From: JAFGXT01 sp963677165
GTDB taxonomy: Bacteria; Verrucomicrobiota; Lentisphaeria; Victivallales; SZUA-371
Length of the DNA stretch: 64,000 nucleotides
NCBI GenBank assembly: GCA_963677165.2
Contig: CAXXSX010000002.1
Coordinates: forward strand, 1,178,001 to 1,242,000
Direction of reading: 5' to 3'
The position numbers and the translations under genes are program-made. Shown piece by piece: positions 55,094 through 63,040 of the stretch (its first letter is position 1; each line of letters begins with the position of its first letter). The notes beneath the pieces are model-generated. The model was not told the DNA's origin. It worked only from the letters and a program-made list of their open reading frames with translations, and ran no database searches.

Positions 55094-57724
55094 ATGATGA
55101 GATTTTTAATCGCAATGACCCTGCTGTTTTCGTCACTTGTGGTGACCGCAGGAAGAGAAAGCCGTATGCCCAAAGTTGGAAAAATCCAGTTTCGACTTAT
55201 TCGCAATACCACTGATTTATCCAGATTGCCAACAATAGAAGCTACCAGCCATGAAGGTTCCAATAAAATGTTCAATTTGGTTTCTACTTTAAAAGATTCC
55301 GAAAACCGTGTTGTACTTAAGGTACACAAAAAAATCGAAGTTCCCGCCGGAAAAACAGTCCAGTTCACCCCATTTGAGCCATCGATTCAAAAGCTCATCA
55401 ATGGTAATATATATCTTGGAACATTTGAAGTCGCTCCCGGAGCAACATTGTCGGGAATTTTCGGGACTCCAAAGCCAGTTGATACGTCTAAAAGTGATAT
55501 CTTTGGAATGAACGTGCATATTCATCAGTTTGCTCCGCATAATATGTGGAAGTTGTTGCAGATGTTAAAGAAGGCAGGAATTTCTTCTGTCAGAATTGAT
55601 GCTCATTTTTGCCTGCCGGGCTCTCCGGAAATACTGAGAAAGGAGATTGACCGACTGGAAGAACAGGTGCTCGCCTTTGAAGCATTTGGCATTGAACCTG
55701 TTGTATTGATAGGATATTTCTTCAAAGAATTTCACAGTTCTCCAGAAAAACTGAAACTTGCCCGTGAATGGATGAAAGAACTCAGCGCATCTGTTAAGGG
55801 ACGCTGTAGTTATCAGTTTGGAAATGAAACAAACAGCGGCTGGGGAGCCTATGGCTCCGCAGCGGATATGGCTGCATTGAATATCGCTTTTTCCATAGGA
55901 GTAAAAGAATCAGATCCCAAAGCAATGTGTGCGACTTTTGGTATCGCCGAAGGTTTTCCGATATATGTGGATAAAATGTTCAAAAATCATATCAACCACT
56001 ATATGGATGCGATTACAGTCCATCCATACACCGGAACTCCTGAAACCAGTATAGCAAAATGCCAAGCGGTCCGTAGTACTATTGCCGCAAATGGCGGCAG
56101 TCAGCAGGTATGGGGAACAGAAGTTGGTTACAATGTCGATAAAAAAGGACAGCTTAACCCTATCACCGGAAATCTCACTGCAGTAAATGGTTATACTCTT
56201 GAGGCACAGGGACAACTCGTCCCAAGGCTTTATATTGCAGGAATGTCCAAAAAGGTTGATCGTATTTATCTATATTCTTTCTATGGCAAATTTGATGGAG
56301 AAACCTTTTGGATAGTTCAACCCGACTTTACCCCAAATCCAGCGTATCTCTCCCTGGTTGAGTGCGCTTCAAGGTTGAAAGGAGCAAAGCCATTAGGCGG
56401 CACCGATATGGATGAACTAGTTCAGAAACATTATTTTAGAACAGCTGGCGGAAAACTTGTTTTGGTAACCTGGGCATTACGGGACAACGTCCCTGCCGGA
56501 TTTAAACTTCCAAAATCAGTTAGAATTTATGACTATCTCGGAAAAGAAAAGAAACTTCCTGAGTCTGGGGAGTTAGTACTTAATTCCGGACTGGTTTATG
56601 TCGAAGGCATTGACCCTGCTCTTATTCCTGGCTACATCAACCCCCTGGTACAACTTACAGCTCTTGACAGTAGATCATTCAAAGTTCCTCAGTTTCGATT
56701 TTCAGTCAACCCAGGAGAAGAGTTTGAAGTCCCTTATTCAGTACTTAATAGCTCAAAATTCCAGCTGAATATCAAACCCGTCCTGAAATGGAGTGAACCG
56801 AATTGGCAGATAACAATGCCAGAAAAATTTACCATTCCATCCGGTGCATCTATGATAAAAAAGGTTAAAATTAAAGTTCCGCAGGATGCTGTTGCCGGAG
56901 TGGAATACCGTTTTACTTTCGGAGGAACTTTGAATGAGTTACAAACAGCAGCTCCATATCAGATTCGAGTAAAAGTTAAAGGCGACTTTCCATATGCTGA
57001 TATAAAAAATTACTATCGCAAAGTTGATTATCCCATGTGGGACTCCATGCGGGAAGTATCCCTCCGAAAAGGCAGAGAAACTTATTACGCGAATAACGCA
57101 CCGGTAAAAGTAGATGGTAAACTTAATGAATGGAAGCCGGAAGAATTTTATCCCCTGGATCAACAACTGGCATGGAAGCTCCGTGATTCAGGATCTCCGA
57201 ACTATGAAGACTGGAACGGCAAAGTGGCATTACGGTGGGATGATAAATACCTTTATGCTGCATTTCTTGTTGAAGACAATGATCTTTGCATGACGGACTT
57301 TGTCAGCCGTGACTGGCGTGAATGCGACAATGCCAGGTTGATGTTAAGCTCTATAGGAAATCCTAAAAAGCGTACTCAAAGAGTAACAAAAAAAGATATG
57401 CTCCTGATTACAACCCCTACAGGAACGACACATACAGAACCGCCAATGGTTAACATCTGCGCTTTCAAAGGACTGCTTCGCCCAGGCTATGAAAAGAATA
57501 TTCCTATAGCCTCAAAAGTATGGTACAATGGTTATGTTATGGAATTGGCCGTTCCTTTTGAGGCACTCGATTGTAAACCGGAGCCAGAAATGAAAATGGG
57601 ATTCAATGCTATGGCTGACGATATTGATAATGGATACCGTGAGCATGTTTCCATGACATATTTTAAAGACTTGAACTATTGGTATAGTCCAGGTTCAACG
57701 GCAACTCTGATTTTAAAGAAATAA
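55094..57724 (+). CDS. Secreted glycoside hydrolase with C-terminal CBM9-like domain
   Basis: 876 residues, signal peptide about 1-19. A TIM barrel (about 130-480) has FGMNVHIHQF, acid/base Glu245 in QFGNETNSG and nucleophile Glu343 in WGTEVG. A beta-sandwich follows (about 540-660), and the C-terminus (about 670-876) is a CBM9/DUF1083-like module (VKVDGKLNEWKPEEFY, then ALRWDDKYLYAAFLVEDND), as found in PVC and thermophilic xylanases. AGGAAAGG precedes ATG. Second enzyme of the copy-6 cassette. Confidence 0.78.
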   Translation: MMRFLIAMTLLFSSLVVTAGRESRMPKVGKIQFRLIRNTTDLSRLPTIEATSHEGSNKMFNLVSTLKDSENRVVLKVHKKIEVPAGKTVQFTPFEPSIQKLINGNIYLGTFEVAPGATLSGIFGTPKPVDTSKSDIFGMNVHIHQFAPHNMWKLLQMLKKAGISSVRIDAHFCLPGSPEILRKEIDRLEEQVLAFEAFGIEPVVLIGYFFKEFHSSPEKLKLAREWMKELSASVKGRCSYQFGNETNSGWGAYGSAADMAALNIAFSIGVKESDPKAMCATFGIAEGFPIYVDKMFKNHINHYMDAITVHPYTGTPETSIAKCQAVRSTIAANGGSQQVWGTEVGYNVDKKGQLNPITGNLTAVNGYTLEAQGQLVPRLYIAGMSKKVDRIYLYSFYGKFDGETFWIVQPDFTPNPAYLSLVECASRLKGAKPLGGTDMDELVQKHYFRTAGGKLVLVTWALRDNVPAGFKLPKSVRIYDYLGKEKKLPESGELVLNSGLVYVEGIDPALIPGYINPLVQLTALDSRSFKVPQFRFSVNPGEEFEVPYSVLNSSKFQLNIKPVLKWSEPNWQITMPEKFTIPSGASMIKKVKIKVPQDAVAGVEYRFTFGGTLNELQTAAPYQIRVKVKGDFPYADIKNYYRKVDYPMWDSMREVSLRKGRETYYANNAPVKVDGKLNEWKPEEFYPLDQQLAWKLRDSGSPNYEDWNGKVALRWDDKYLYAAFLVEDNDLCMTDFVSRDWRECDNARLMLSSIGNPKKRTQRVTKKDMLLITTPTGTTHTEPPMVNICAFKGLLRPGYEKNIPIASKVWYNGYVMELAVPFEALDCKPEPEMKMGFNAMADDIDNGYREHVSMTYFKDLNYWYSPGSTATLILKK

Positions 57725-57735
57725 TATCTGCAAAT

Positions 57736-60462
57736 ATGGGGCCTAACTTGAAATTCTATTACTTTAATTCAACTCACTGGGATCGGGAGTGGTTTCAGTC
57801 ACAGCGTGTATTCCAGAGATATCTGGTTTCAAATATGGCAGGAATCATGGAGTCGCTGGAAAACGGCTGCCTGGAAAAATATATCTTTGATGGACAGACT
57901 ATTGTTCTTGAGGATGTTCTGGAAATTCGTCCTGACTGGAAACCCAGACTAGAAAAATTAGTGAGTAGCGGAAAACTCAAGGTGGGCCCCTGGTATGTTA
58001 TGCCGGATGAATTTTTGGTCTCAGGAGAGGCATTAATTCGTAATCTTCTGCTGGGATCTGAAATCGCCAATGAGTTTGGTTCTGAGCCATGGCAAGTCGG
58101 ATATGTTTGCGATATTTTCGGACACATAGCTCAGATGCCTCAAATTTTTTCCGGTTTCGACTGTAAGCCGGCAGTGTTGTGGCGTGGAGTCAAGCATGAT
58201 CAAAAACCTTTATTCTTTTGGGAATCCCCGGATGGAAGTAAAGTTCCAGCCATTCGACTTTTCCCTGAAGATGGATATGGCGATTTCAGCCTGCATGTAA
58301 CAGGTCGCTGGGATAAGCTCTTGACGGAATCTGAGTTTAAATCTAGATTCCAGGCTTATGTTGAAAGAGTAAAGCCATATTGGAGAGATTCCATCTTACT
58401 ATCAGACGGGCTGGATCATATTCAAGTTCATTCACAGGTTCCTGAATATTTTAAATGGATTCAAGATTTATATCCTGATTCAGAAATTGTTCACACTGAT
58501 TACAGTGATATTTTTAACGAATTTAAACGAGAAGATGCATCAACTTGCAAAGGAGAATTGATTCATACAGCAAAAGATGCTACAGGCACACTTATTTCAC
58601 ATACTTTGAGTTCACGATATGATTTAAAGTCATTAAATGATCAATGTACGAATCGCCTGGAATTGGAAACAGACACTGTGTCGGCTATACTTTCTGTCAA
58701 TGGAGTGAATGATGTTTTGCCTTTCCGGAAGCTTGCATGGAAAAAACTCTTGCAGAATCATCCGCACGATTCTATCTGCGGATGTTCCATTGATGCTGTT
58801 CATCGACAGATGGTCTCAAGATATGAAGAGGTTGACCAGATATGTTCAGCAATTATTGACGATCTAAAAGCCTATGACTGGAACCGAGTTACCGGCAAGT
58901 CTCTGGCAGGACTAACTTGTGATCTGAAAAATGACCCACCGGATGTCCTTCAAAGTGATGTTGACCCGAATGGTTGTTATACCTTAAGATTCTTTAATCC
59001 ATTGCCTAGGGAAATCGATGAAGTTCGACATGTTGAACTGCTGTTTCCATCTTCAAAATCCTATCCTGAAAAATGGGGAGAACCTTTTGGTTATGAGAAA
59101 GTAAATTCGTTCCGTATTTTTAATCTTAATAATCATGAAATTCCGTATGGATTGGGCAAAATCAAACGAAATAGCAGTAGACGCTTCCACCGGCATGAAG
59201 CACGTTTTTATGATGTATACGATATTACAATGAAACTGAAGCTGGAACCTTGTGGATGGACAACTTATAATATCTGTACCTCCAAAACCCCGGTACGTTA
59301 TTTTCAATCCATATCTAAAGAGCGTTTCTCTTCGGAAAATGATAGCTTGAAAGTAACAGTAAATCGCAATGGAACATTTAATCTGCAGGATAAGAGGTCC
59401 GGTAGAACCTACTCGAATCTGAATGATTTCGTTATTGATTCAGAAATTGGTGACGGATGGAATTCCGTACGAGCACAAGGAGCTGGAACTGCAATTCTTC
59501 CAGAAACAGCAAATGTCAGAAAACTGGAAGATTCTCCTGATCGAACTATATTTGAAATAGTTAAGACATATATGGTGCCAAACTGTCTCGAATATACCGG
59601 AACTCTTTATGAAAACTATTCAGGAATTACAGAGAGTCATGATATAGTGTCTGTAAAAATTGCTACTAGAATAATTATTGATTCCATTGGAGACAGTATT
59701 AAACTCCAGACAGATATTTATAATACAGCATCCGATTGTAGAATCAGATTAGTTGTTCCAACCGGAATCCCGGGCGAATATTCGGCATACCAGAATTTTG
59801 CTTTTATATCCAGACAGCCCGATCGCAAACTGGGAGCAACAACAGAAAACTACATAGAAGCAGAACCCATAGAAAAGAATTTCTCTGGAATTGTGTCTAA
59901 ATCTGACAGTCATGGAGGAATTGCCTTTATTGATTGCCATGGTTTACATGAAGTTTCAGCCTCTAATGATGAAAATGGAGAACTCTATATAACTTTGCTT
60001 CGGGCTTTTTGCCGTACCGTTTCTTCTGATGGAGAGCCGGAAGGACAACTTCATGGCAGGCAATCTTATGAATATGCTTTGAAATTGATAAAACCGGATG
60101 AACCATTAGATGCTTTATGGAATTTTGCTCAGCAATATCGCTCTATCCCTTATCATTATATGTTACCATCCAAATATGTTATTAATACAAAACATTACAA
60201 GATGCTGAGCATTGAAGGTGATTTGTCTTTCTCTGTGTTCAAGCCGGTTGAAAATATACTATCAAATTCAGTTGTTTTACGACTGATAAACCTTTCTGAC
60301 CAAGTACAAAAAGCCAGGATACAATTGGCTGTTCCTGCTATTGTTACCCAAATAGACCTTTCTGAAAAACACAAAGAGGAATTATATCAGGAACCTGTTT
60401 CAACATTTTCGATGTCAGGAGCCCCTTGGGAGCTGATTTCTTTAAAGTTGGATTATAGTTAA
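57736..60462 (+). CDS. GH38 family alpha-mannosidase
   Basis: 908 residues. The GH38 zinc-site motif HWDREW lies at 14-19 and the catalytic Asp126 in YVCDIFGH; QNHPHDSICGCSIDAVH (about 345-360) supplies the further zinc-binding His/Asp. This matches bacterial alpha-mannosidases that remove mannose from N-glycans or mannans. No signal peptide, so presumably cytosolic, acting after uptake. The gene is 11 bp downstream of the preceding GH. It ends 54 bp before the tRNA, the island border. Confidence 0.92.
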   Translation: MGPNLKFYYFNSTHWDREWFQSQRVFQRYLVSNMAGIMESLENGCLEKYIFDGQTIVLEDVLEIRPDWKPRLEKLVSSGKLKVGPWYVMPDEFLVSGEALIRNLLLGSEIANEFGSEPWQVGYVCDIFGHIAQMPQIFSGFDCKPAVLWRGVKHDQKPLFFWESPDGSKVPAIRLFPEDGYGDFSLHVTGRWDKLLTESEFKSRFQAYVERVKPYWRDSILLSDGLDHIQVHSQVPEYFKWIQDLYPDSEIVHTDYSDIFNEFKREDASTCKGELIHTAKDATGTLISHTLSSRYDLKSLNDQCTNRLELETDTVSAILSVNGVNDVLPFRKLAWKKLLQNHPHDSICGCSIDAVHRQMVSRYEEVDQICSAIIDDLKAYDWNRVTGKSLAGLTCDLKNDPPDVLQSDVDPNGCYTLRFFNPLPREIDEVRHVELLFPSSKSYPEKWGEPFGYEKVNSFRIFNLNNHEIPYGLGKIKRNSSRRFHRHEARFYDVYDITMKLKLEPCGWTTYNICTSKTPVRYFQSISKERFSSENDSLKVTVNRNGTFNLQDKRSGRTYSNLNDFVIDSEIGDGWNSVRAQGAGTAILPETANVRKLEDSPDRTIFEIVKTYMVPNCLEYTGTLYENYSGITESHDIVSVKIATRIIIDSIGDSIKLQTDIYNTASDCRIRLVVPTGIPGEYSAYQNFAFISRQPDRKLGATTENYIEAEPIEKNFSGIVSKSDSHGGIAFIDCHGLHEVSASNDENGELYITLLRAFCRTVSSDGEPEGQLHGRQSYEYALKLIKPDEPLDALWNFAQQYRSIPYHYMLPSKYVINTKHYKMLSIEGDLSFSVFKPVENILSNSVVLRLINLSDQVQKARIQLAVPAIVTQIDLSEKHKEELYQEPVSTFSMSGAPWELISLKLDYS

Positions 60463-60516
60463 CAAATTCAGTCACAACTGTCTACGAGCTGTTTATTAAC
60501 AAAGAAGATGTAAAAC

Positions 60517-60590
60517 TGGAGCGGGCGACCGGAGTCGAACCGGCGTGGCTGGCTTGGGAAGCCAGAGCATAACCGTTTTGCTACGCCCGC
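60517..60590 (-). tRNA. tRNA-Gly(CCC)
   Basis: 74 nt with CCA encoded; identical to 26447-26520. Anticodon CCC. Its 3' end faces the GH38 gene and the att-like 21-mer at 50810. Confidence 0.96.
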
Positions 60591-60629
60591 GCAATTCATT
60601 AGAAAAGTATTATAAAGATACTCTTTTCC
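60517..60629 (-). repeat. 113-bp tRNA-containing repeat, right copy
   Basis: Identical and inverted relative to 26408-26520. It joins tRNA-Gly to the upstream 39 bp including a TATAAT box; beyond 60629 the sequence is the E2-like ORF. Confidence 0.92.
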
Positions 60630-61070
60630 GGATATGCGACCTTCCTGATTAAACTTGAGATCGTCGCCCAGGCAGACACGGCCATCGACATATAAGTTCT
60701 TCAGGGGAACCCGGAATAGGTTATCTGCCACGGAGTACACCTGTTCCTTGGCTCCGAATACAAACAAATCATCGAATGCGCTGTACTGATACTTATGAAA
60801 GAAGTACAAATGCGGCAGTTTGATTTCGAACTCTTCTTCATTGTCGTCAGAGTATTTCACCTTCACGTTGCGCATTTGCGGCTGATGATGAGTGACATAC
60901 ACGCTGATGTTTTCCCGAGCTCCATAGAAAATCACGGCAGGGGGAAGGAACGGAGTCATCATGCCAACACATTGGGAAAGAGACTGATAGGATTCTTCTG
61001 TTGATATTTTCTTGGTTTCACAGACCGAACGCAGCGATACCACGTTCCCGATAATTAATATTTCATCCAT
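60597..61070 (-). pseudogene. E2-like/PRTRC-B-like protein, C-terminally replaced by the tRNA segment
   Basis: About 147 residues before the ORF runs into the 113-bp tRNA repeat. Start at the ATG at 61070 with AAAGGAC upstream. The pattern TPFLPPAVIFYGARENISVY, then KLPHLYFFHKYQ and NLFRVPLKNLYVDGRVCLGD resembles PRTRC system protein B (Pfam prokaryotic E2 family D), encoded on plasmids and integrative elements with E1-like ThiF partners. The reading frame continues through the tRNA to a stop at 60468, which cannot be native. Family assignment is tentative. Confidence 0.5.
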
Positions 61071-61106
61071 AGTTTTGTCCTTTGGTGATATTGTGAGATT
61101 ATTCAT

Positions 61107-61502
61107 GCTTCCGCAGTAAACTTGTTTGCGGAGCTTGAAGCATTACCAACGCCATCCGTCGTACGGATAGGTGCAGGCAGAGTAAAGGAGAGTGGACTCT
61201 GCCTGCAGGTTTGGGGGGGAAGGTAAGCAATAATAACAGTTTAGACAGCGAAAGTATTTTCCGCTCCCGGCGTAAGCCGGGTTTCAACCTGACAGGAAGT
61301 CAGATTATTTTTCCGACGGCGATGCAACATCGCCTGGATTCTGGCGTTACTTAAGTTTTATCCGGGTCGCAAAACCAGATGATCAACGCTGGAATCAATG
61401 CCGTGGGTAGATTATTTTAACTGTGCATCATTGCTATATCTTTGCATTTGAATTATTAAAAAAGACAATGTATAATATTCAACAAAGTCATGGAGAATTT
61501 TA
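61107..61502. other. Intergenic region with four strong hairpins
   Basis: 396 bp. From left: a TCCGTCGTACGGA palindrome (61155-61167), a perfect 11-bp stem GCAGGCAGAGT/ACTCTGCCTGC (61173-61206), then three perfect short hairpins CCCGGC-gtaa-GCCGGG (61266), CTGAC-aggaa-GTCAG (61289) and GGCGATG-caa-CATCGCC (61318). None has a T tail, so this may be a structured RNA or repeat element rather than terminators. Confidence 0.55.
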
Positions 61503-61724
61503 ATGATGACCTTAATTGAAATCGAGAAAGAAGTTAAACAACTTTCGCGTGATCAGCAGATGAATCTGATTTCTGATATTCTGAAATCTGATGCTTCTCC
61601 GAACGAACTTCTGTGGTATAAAGAAGCTGCAAGAAGACGCGACGAAATGCTGTCAGGCAAGGTCAAAGGTATTCCTGCAGATCAGGCGTTGAACGAAATC
61701 AAGGCCGAACTCCATAAATCATGA
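61503..61724 (+). CDS. Addiction-module antitoxin (Unstab_antitox type)
   Basis: 73 residues, MMTLIEIEKEVKQLSRDQQMNLIS..., matching the small 'putative addiction module component' family (PF09720 as I know it), paired with ParE/RelE toxins. A short helical protein expected to bind and neutralise the toxin. GGAG lies before the first ATG. Overlaps the toxin gene by four bases (ATGA), as is standard for these pairs. Confidence 0.85.
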   Translation: MMTLIEIEKEVKQLSRDQQMNLISDILKSDASPNELLWYKEAARRRDEMLSGKVKGIPADQALNEIKAELHKS

Positions 61725-62017
61725 CTGTCATCCTTCACCCTTTAGCAATAGCTGAACTCAAAGATTCCGCAAAATGGTATAATGATCAGGAAGAATTTCT
61801 TGGCGATGAACTTATTAACGAAGTATCACAGACCTTGAAAGAACTGCCTGTATTTCCAGAAATGTGGCCGGAAGTTTACTCCGACATTAGACGTTGCCAT
61901 ACCGGACGATTTCCTTTTTCCATCTTGTATCAGATTTTTCCAGAGCATATTTTTGTTTATGCCATAATGCATGATTCCCGGAAACCAGGCTATTGGCTCA
62001 ACAGGGTTGAAGACTGA
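61721..62017 (+). CDS. ParE/RelE superfamily toxin
   Basis: 98 residues: MTVILHPLAIAELKDSAKWY, typical of the first helix pair of ParE toxins, and RRCHTGRFPFSILYQIF followed by IMHDSRKPGYWLNR at the end, the RelE/ParE C-terminal strand and Arg. Either gyrase-directed (ParE) or ribosome-directed (RelE); this subfamily is closer to ParE. Its last 28 bases overlap the end of the convergent RT gene. Complete and likely active. Confidence 0.88.
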   Translation: MTVILHPLAIAELKDSAKWYNDQEEFLGDELINEVSQTLKELPVFPEMWPEVYSDIRRCHTGRFPFSILYQIFPEHIFVYAIMHDSRKPGYWLNRVED

Positions 62018-62571
62018 TTGACTACTTCAACTAAATCTTCAATCTCCTTTAACTGCCTGCGAAAGTTTACAGCCATCTGAGGCTTCACTGAATGGAAGAA
62101 CGACACCATACCTTGAAGTTGCTGATATGTATCTTCGTTCAGTTCGCCGGTAGATATGAGGTTTTGCTTAAGGTTATGAATCTGCGCCCGGAGATTACGG
62201 CGTAATTCCCTGGGCACATTCAGTTCTTGGTTTACAACGCAACCAGTAATGATTTGCCGTTTGGCACGGCGTATCACTCGGGTTTTACTATGATTCAGTT
62301 TATATCCGGTGTCACGAATGATTTCATCGATAGCCGGAATAATGTGGTTCAGGTCAGGATTATTACTGCTGAAACACAGATCGTCGGCATATCGCGAATA
62401 TGTCGCCTGATACTTTTTAGCAAGACCTGCCATACGGGCATCCAGCCGTTTGAGCACAAGATTACTCAGTACCGGACTGGATGGAGCCCCTTGAGGAAGC
62501 ATCTTCTCAAGCATGCAGACTTCAACAATATCCGTCAGCTTGGCCATCTGTTGGTTAACAGGTAAGAGCAA
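61990..62571 (-). pseudogene. Truncated retron-like reverse transcriptase (C-terminal part)
   Basis: 193 residues starting in the middle of the RT fold: MLPQGAPSSPVLSN (motif 4), YSRYADDLCFSS with catalytic YADD, then KLNHSKTRVIRRAKRQIITGCVVN, the VTGxxVN-like end seen in retron and other non-mobile RTs. The fingers part, with the first catalytic Asp, is missing; upstream the strand meets a ParE fragment in opposite orientation. So this is a remnant, not a working enzyme. Not a group II intron type (that has LPQGGPLSP), nor a DGR RT. Confidence 0.75.
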
Positions 62572-62693
62572 TACAAACCAAGCGTTTTGAACATCGCGTG
62601 TTTTATCGCATACATGAAGAATCTATCTATATTGTTGCAGTATCACACTGTGCTCAAAAACCATACTACTGGATAAATCGCTTAGATTCATAG
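62562..62693 (+). pseudogene. C-terminal fragment of a second ParE/RelE toxin
   Basis: 43 codons ending in TAG: VRAIQTKRFEHRVFYRIHEE... then QKPYYWINRLDS, which parallels the end of the complete toxin at 61721-62017 (DIRRCHTGRFPFSILYQIF...KPGYWLNRVED). The N-terminal two-thirds is gone, apparently displaced by the RT fragment. Too short for an ORF scan and has no start codon. Confidence 0.7.
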
Positions 62694-62960
62694 TTCTTGC
62701 TGTTCTTTTATATTACGCATCCAGCCGTTAGCAAAGTCTGCCAGTCCATGCTGAAGCTCATAATTGACAGCAGTCACCTGATCATTAGCATAAGTAAAAA
62801 CTTCCTGGTCAACGCCCAGATAATCATTACGAAATGAGATGGGGAAATACTCACCGGCTTTGATTGGCGCTTTCACGAATTTTTGGCCACTACACAGGTG
62901 ACTCCGTTTTTTTGTACTATTAGATAAAGGTTTAGACTTTAATATAAAGACATTATCCAT
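62688..62960 (-). CDS. Hypothetical protein
   Basis: 90 residues. The stretch AGEYFPISFRNDYLGVDQEVFTYAN and LADFANGWMRNIKEQQEL looks like a real, folded protein rather than noise, but I do not recognise the family. Located in the mosaic of RT, toxin and E2-like remnants, so it may be a mobile-element cargo gene or a fragment of one. Convergent overlap of six bases with the ParE fragment. Confidence 0.45.
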   Translation of the reverse strand: MDNVFILKSKPLSNSTKKRSHLCSGQKFVKAPIKAGEYFPISFRNDYLGVDQEVFTYANDQVTAVNYELQHGLADFANGWMRNIKEQQEL

Positions 62961-63040
62961 CCATTTTTATATAATTCTTCTTACAGTAAGGTAAAATTCG
63001 AGTCTTATTAACTTGAACCATTCAATCAGGAGAAAGAATT

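Noticed and set aside
50810..60590. Prophage
   Set aside because: The tRNA-bordered segment encodes only carbohydrate genes; there are no integrase, capsid, tail or lysis genes.
61099..61287. 62-residue minus-strand ORF near the E2-like gene
   Set aside because: Covers the hairpin cluster; composition reflects the inverted repeats and there is no ribosome site.
61990..62571. Functional retron, group II intron or diversity-generating RT
   Set aside because: The fingers and first catalytic Asp are missing; motif 4 is LPQGAPSSP rather than LPQGGPLSP, and no intron domains V/VI, msr-msd pair or template/variable repeats were seen.
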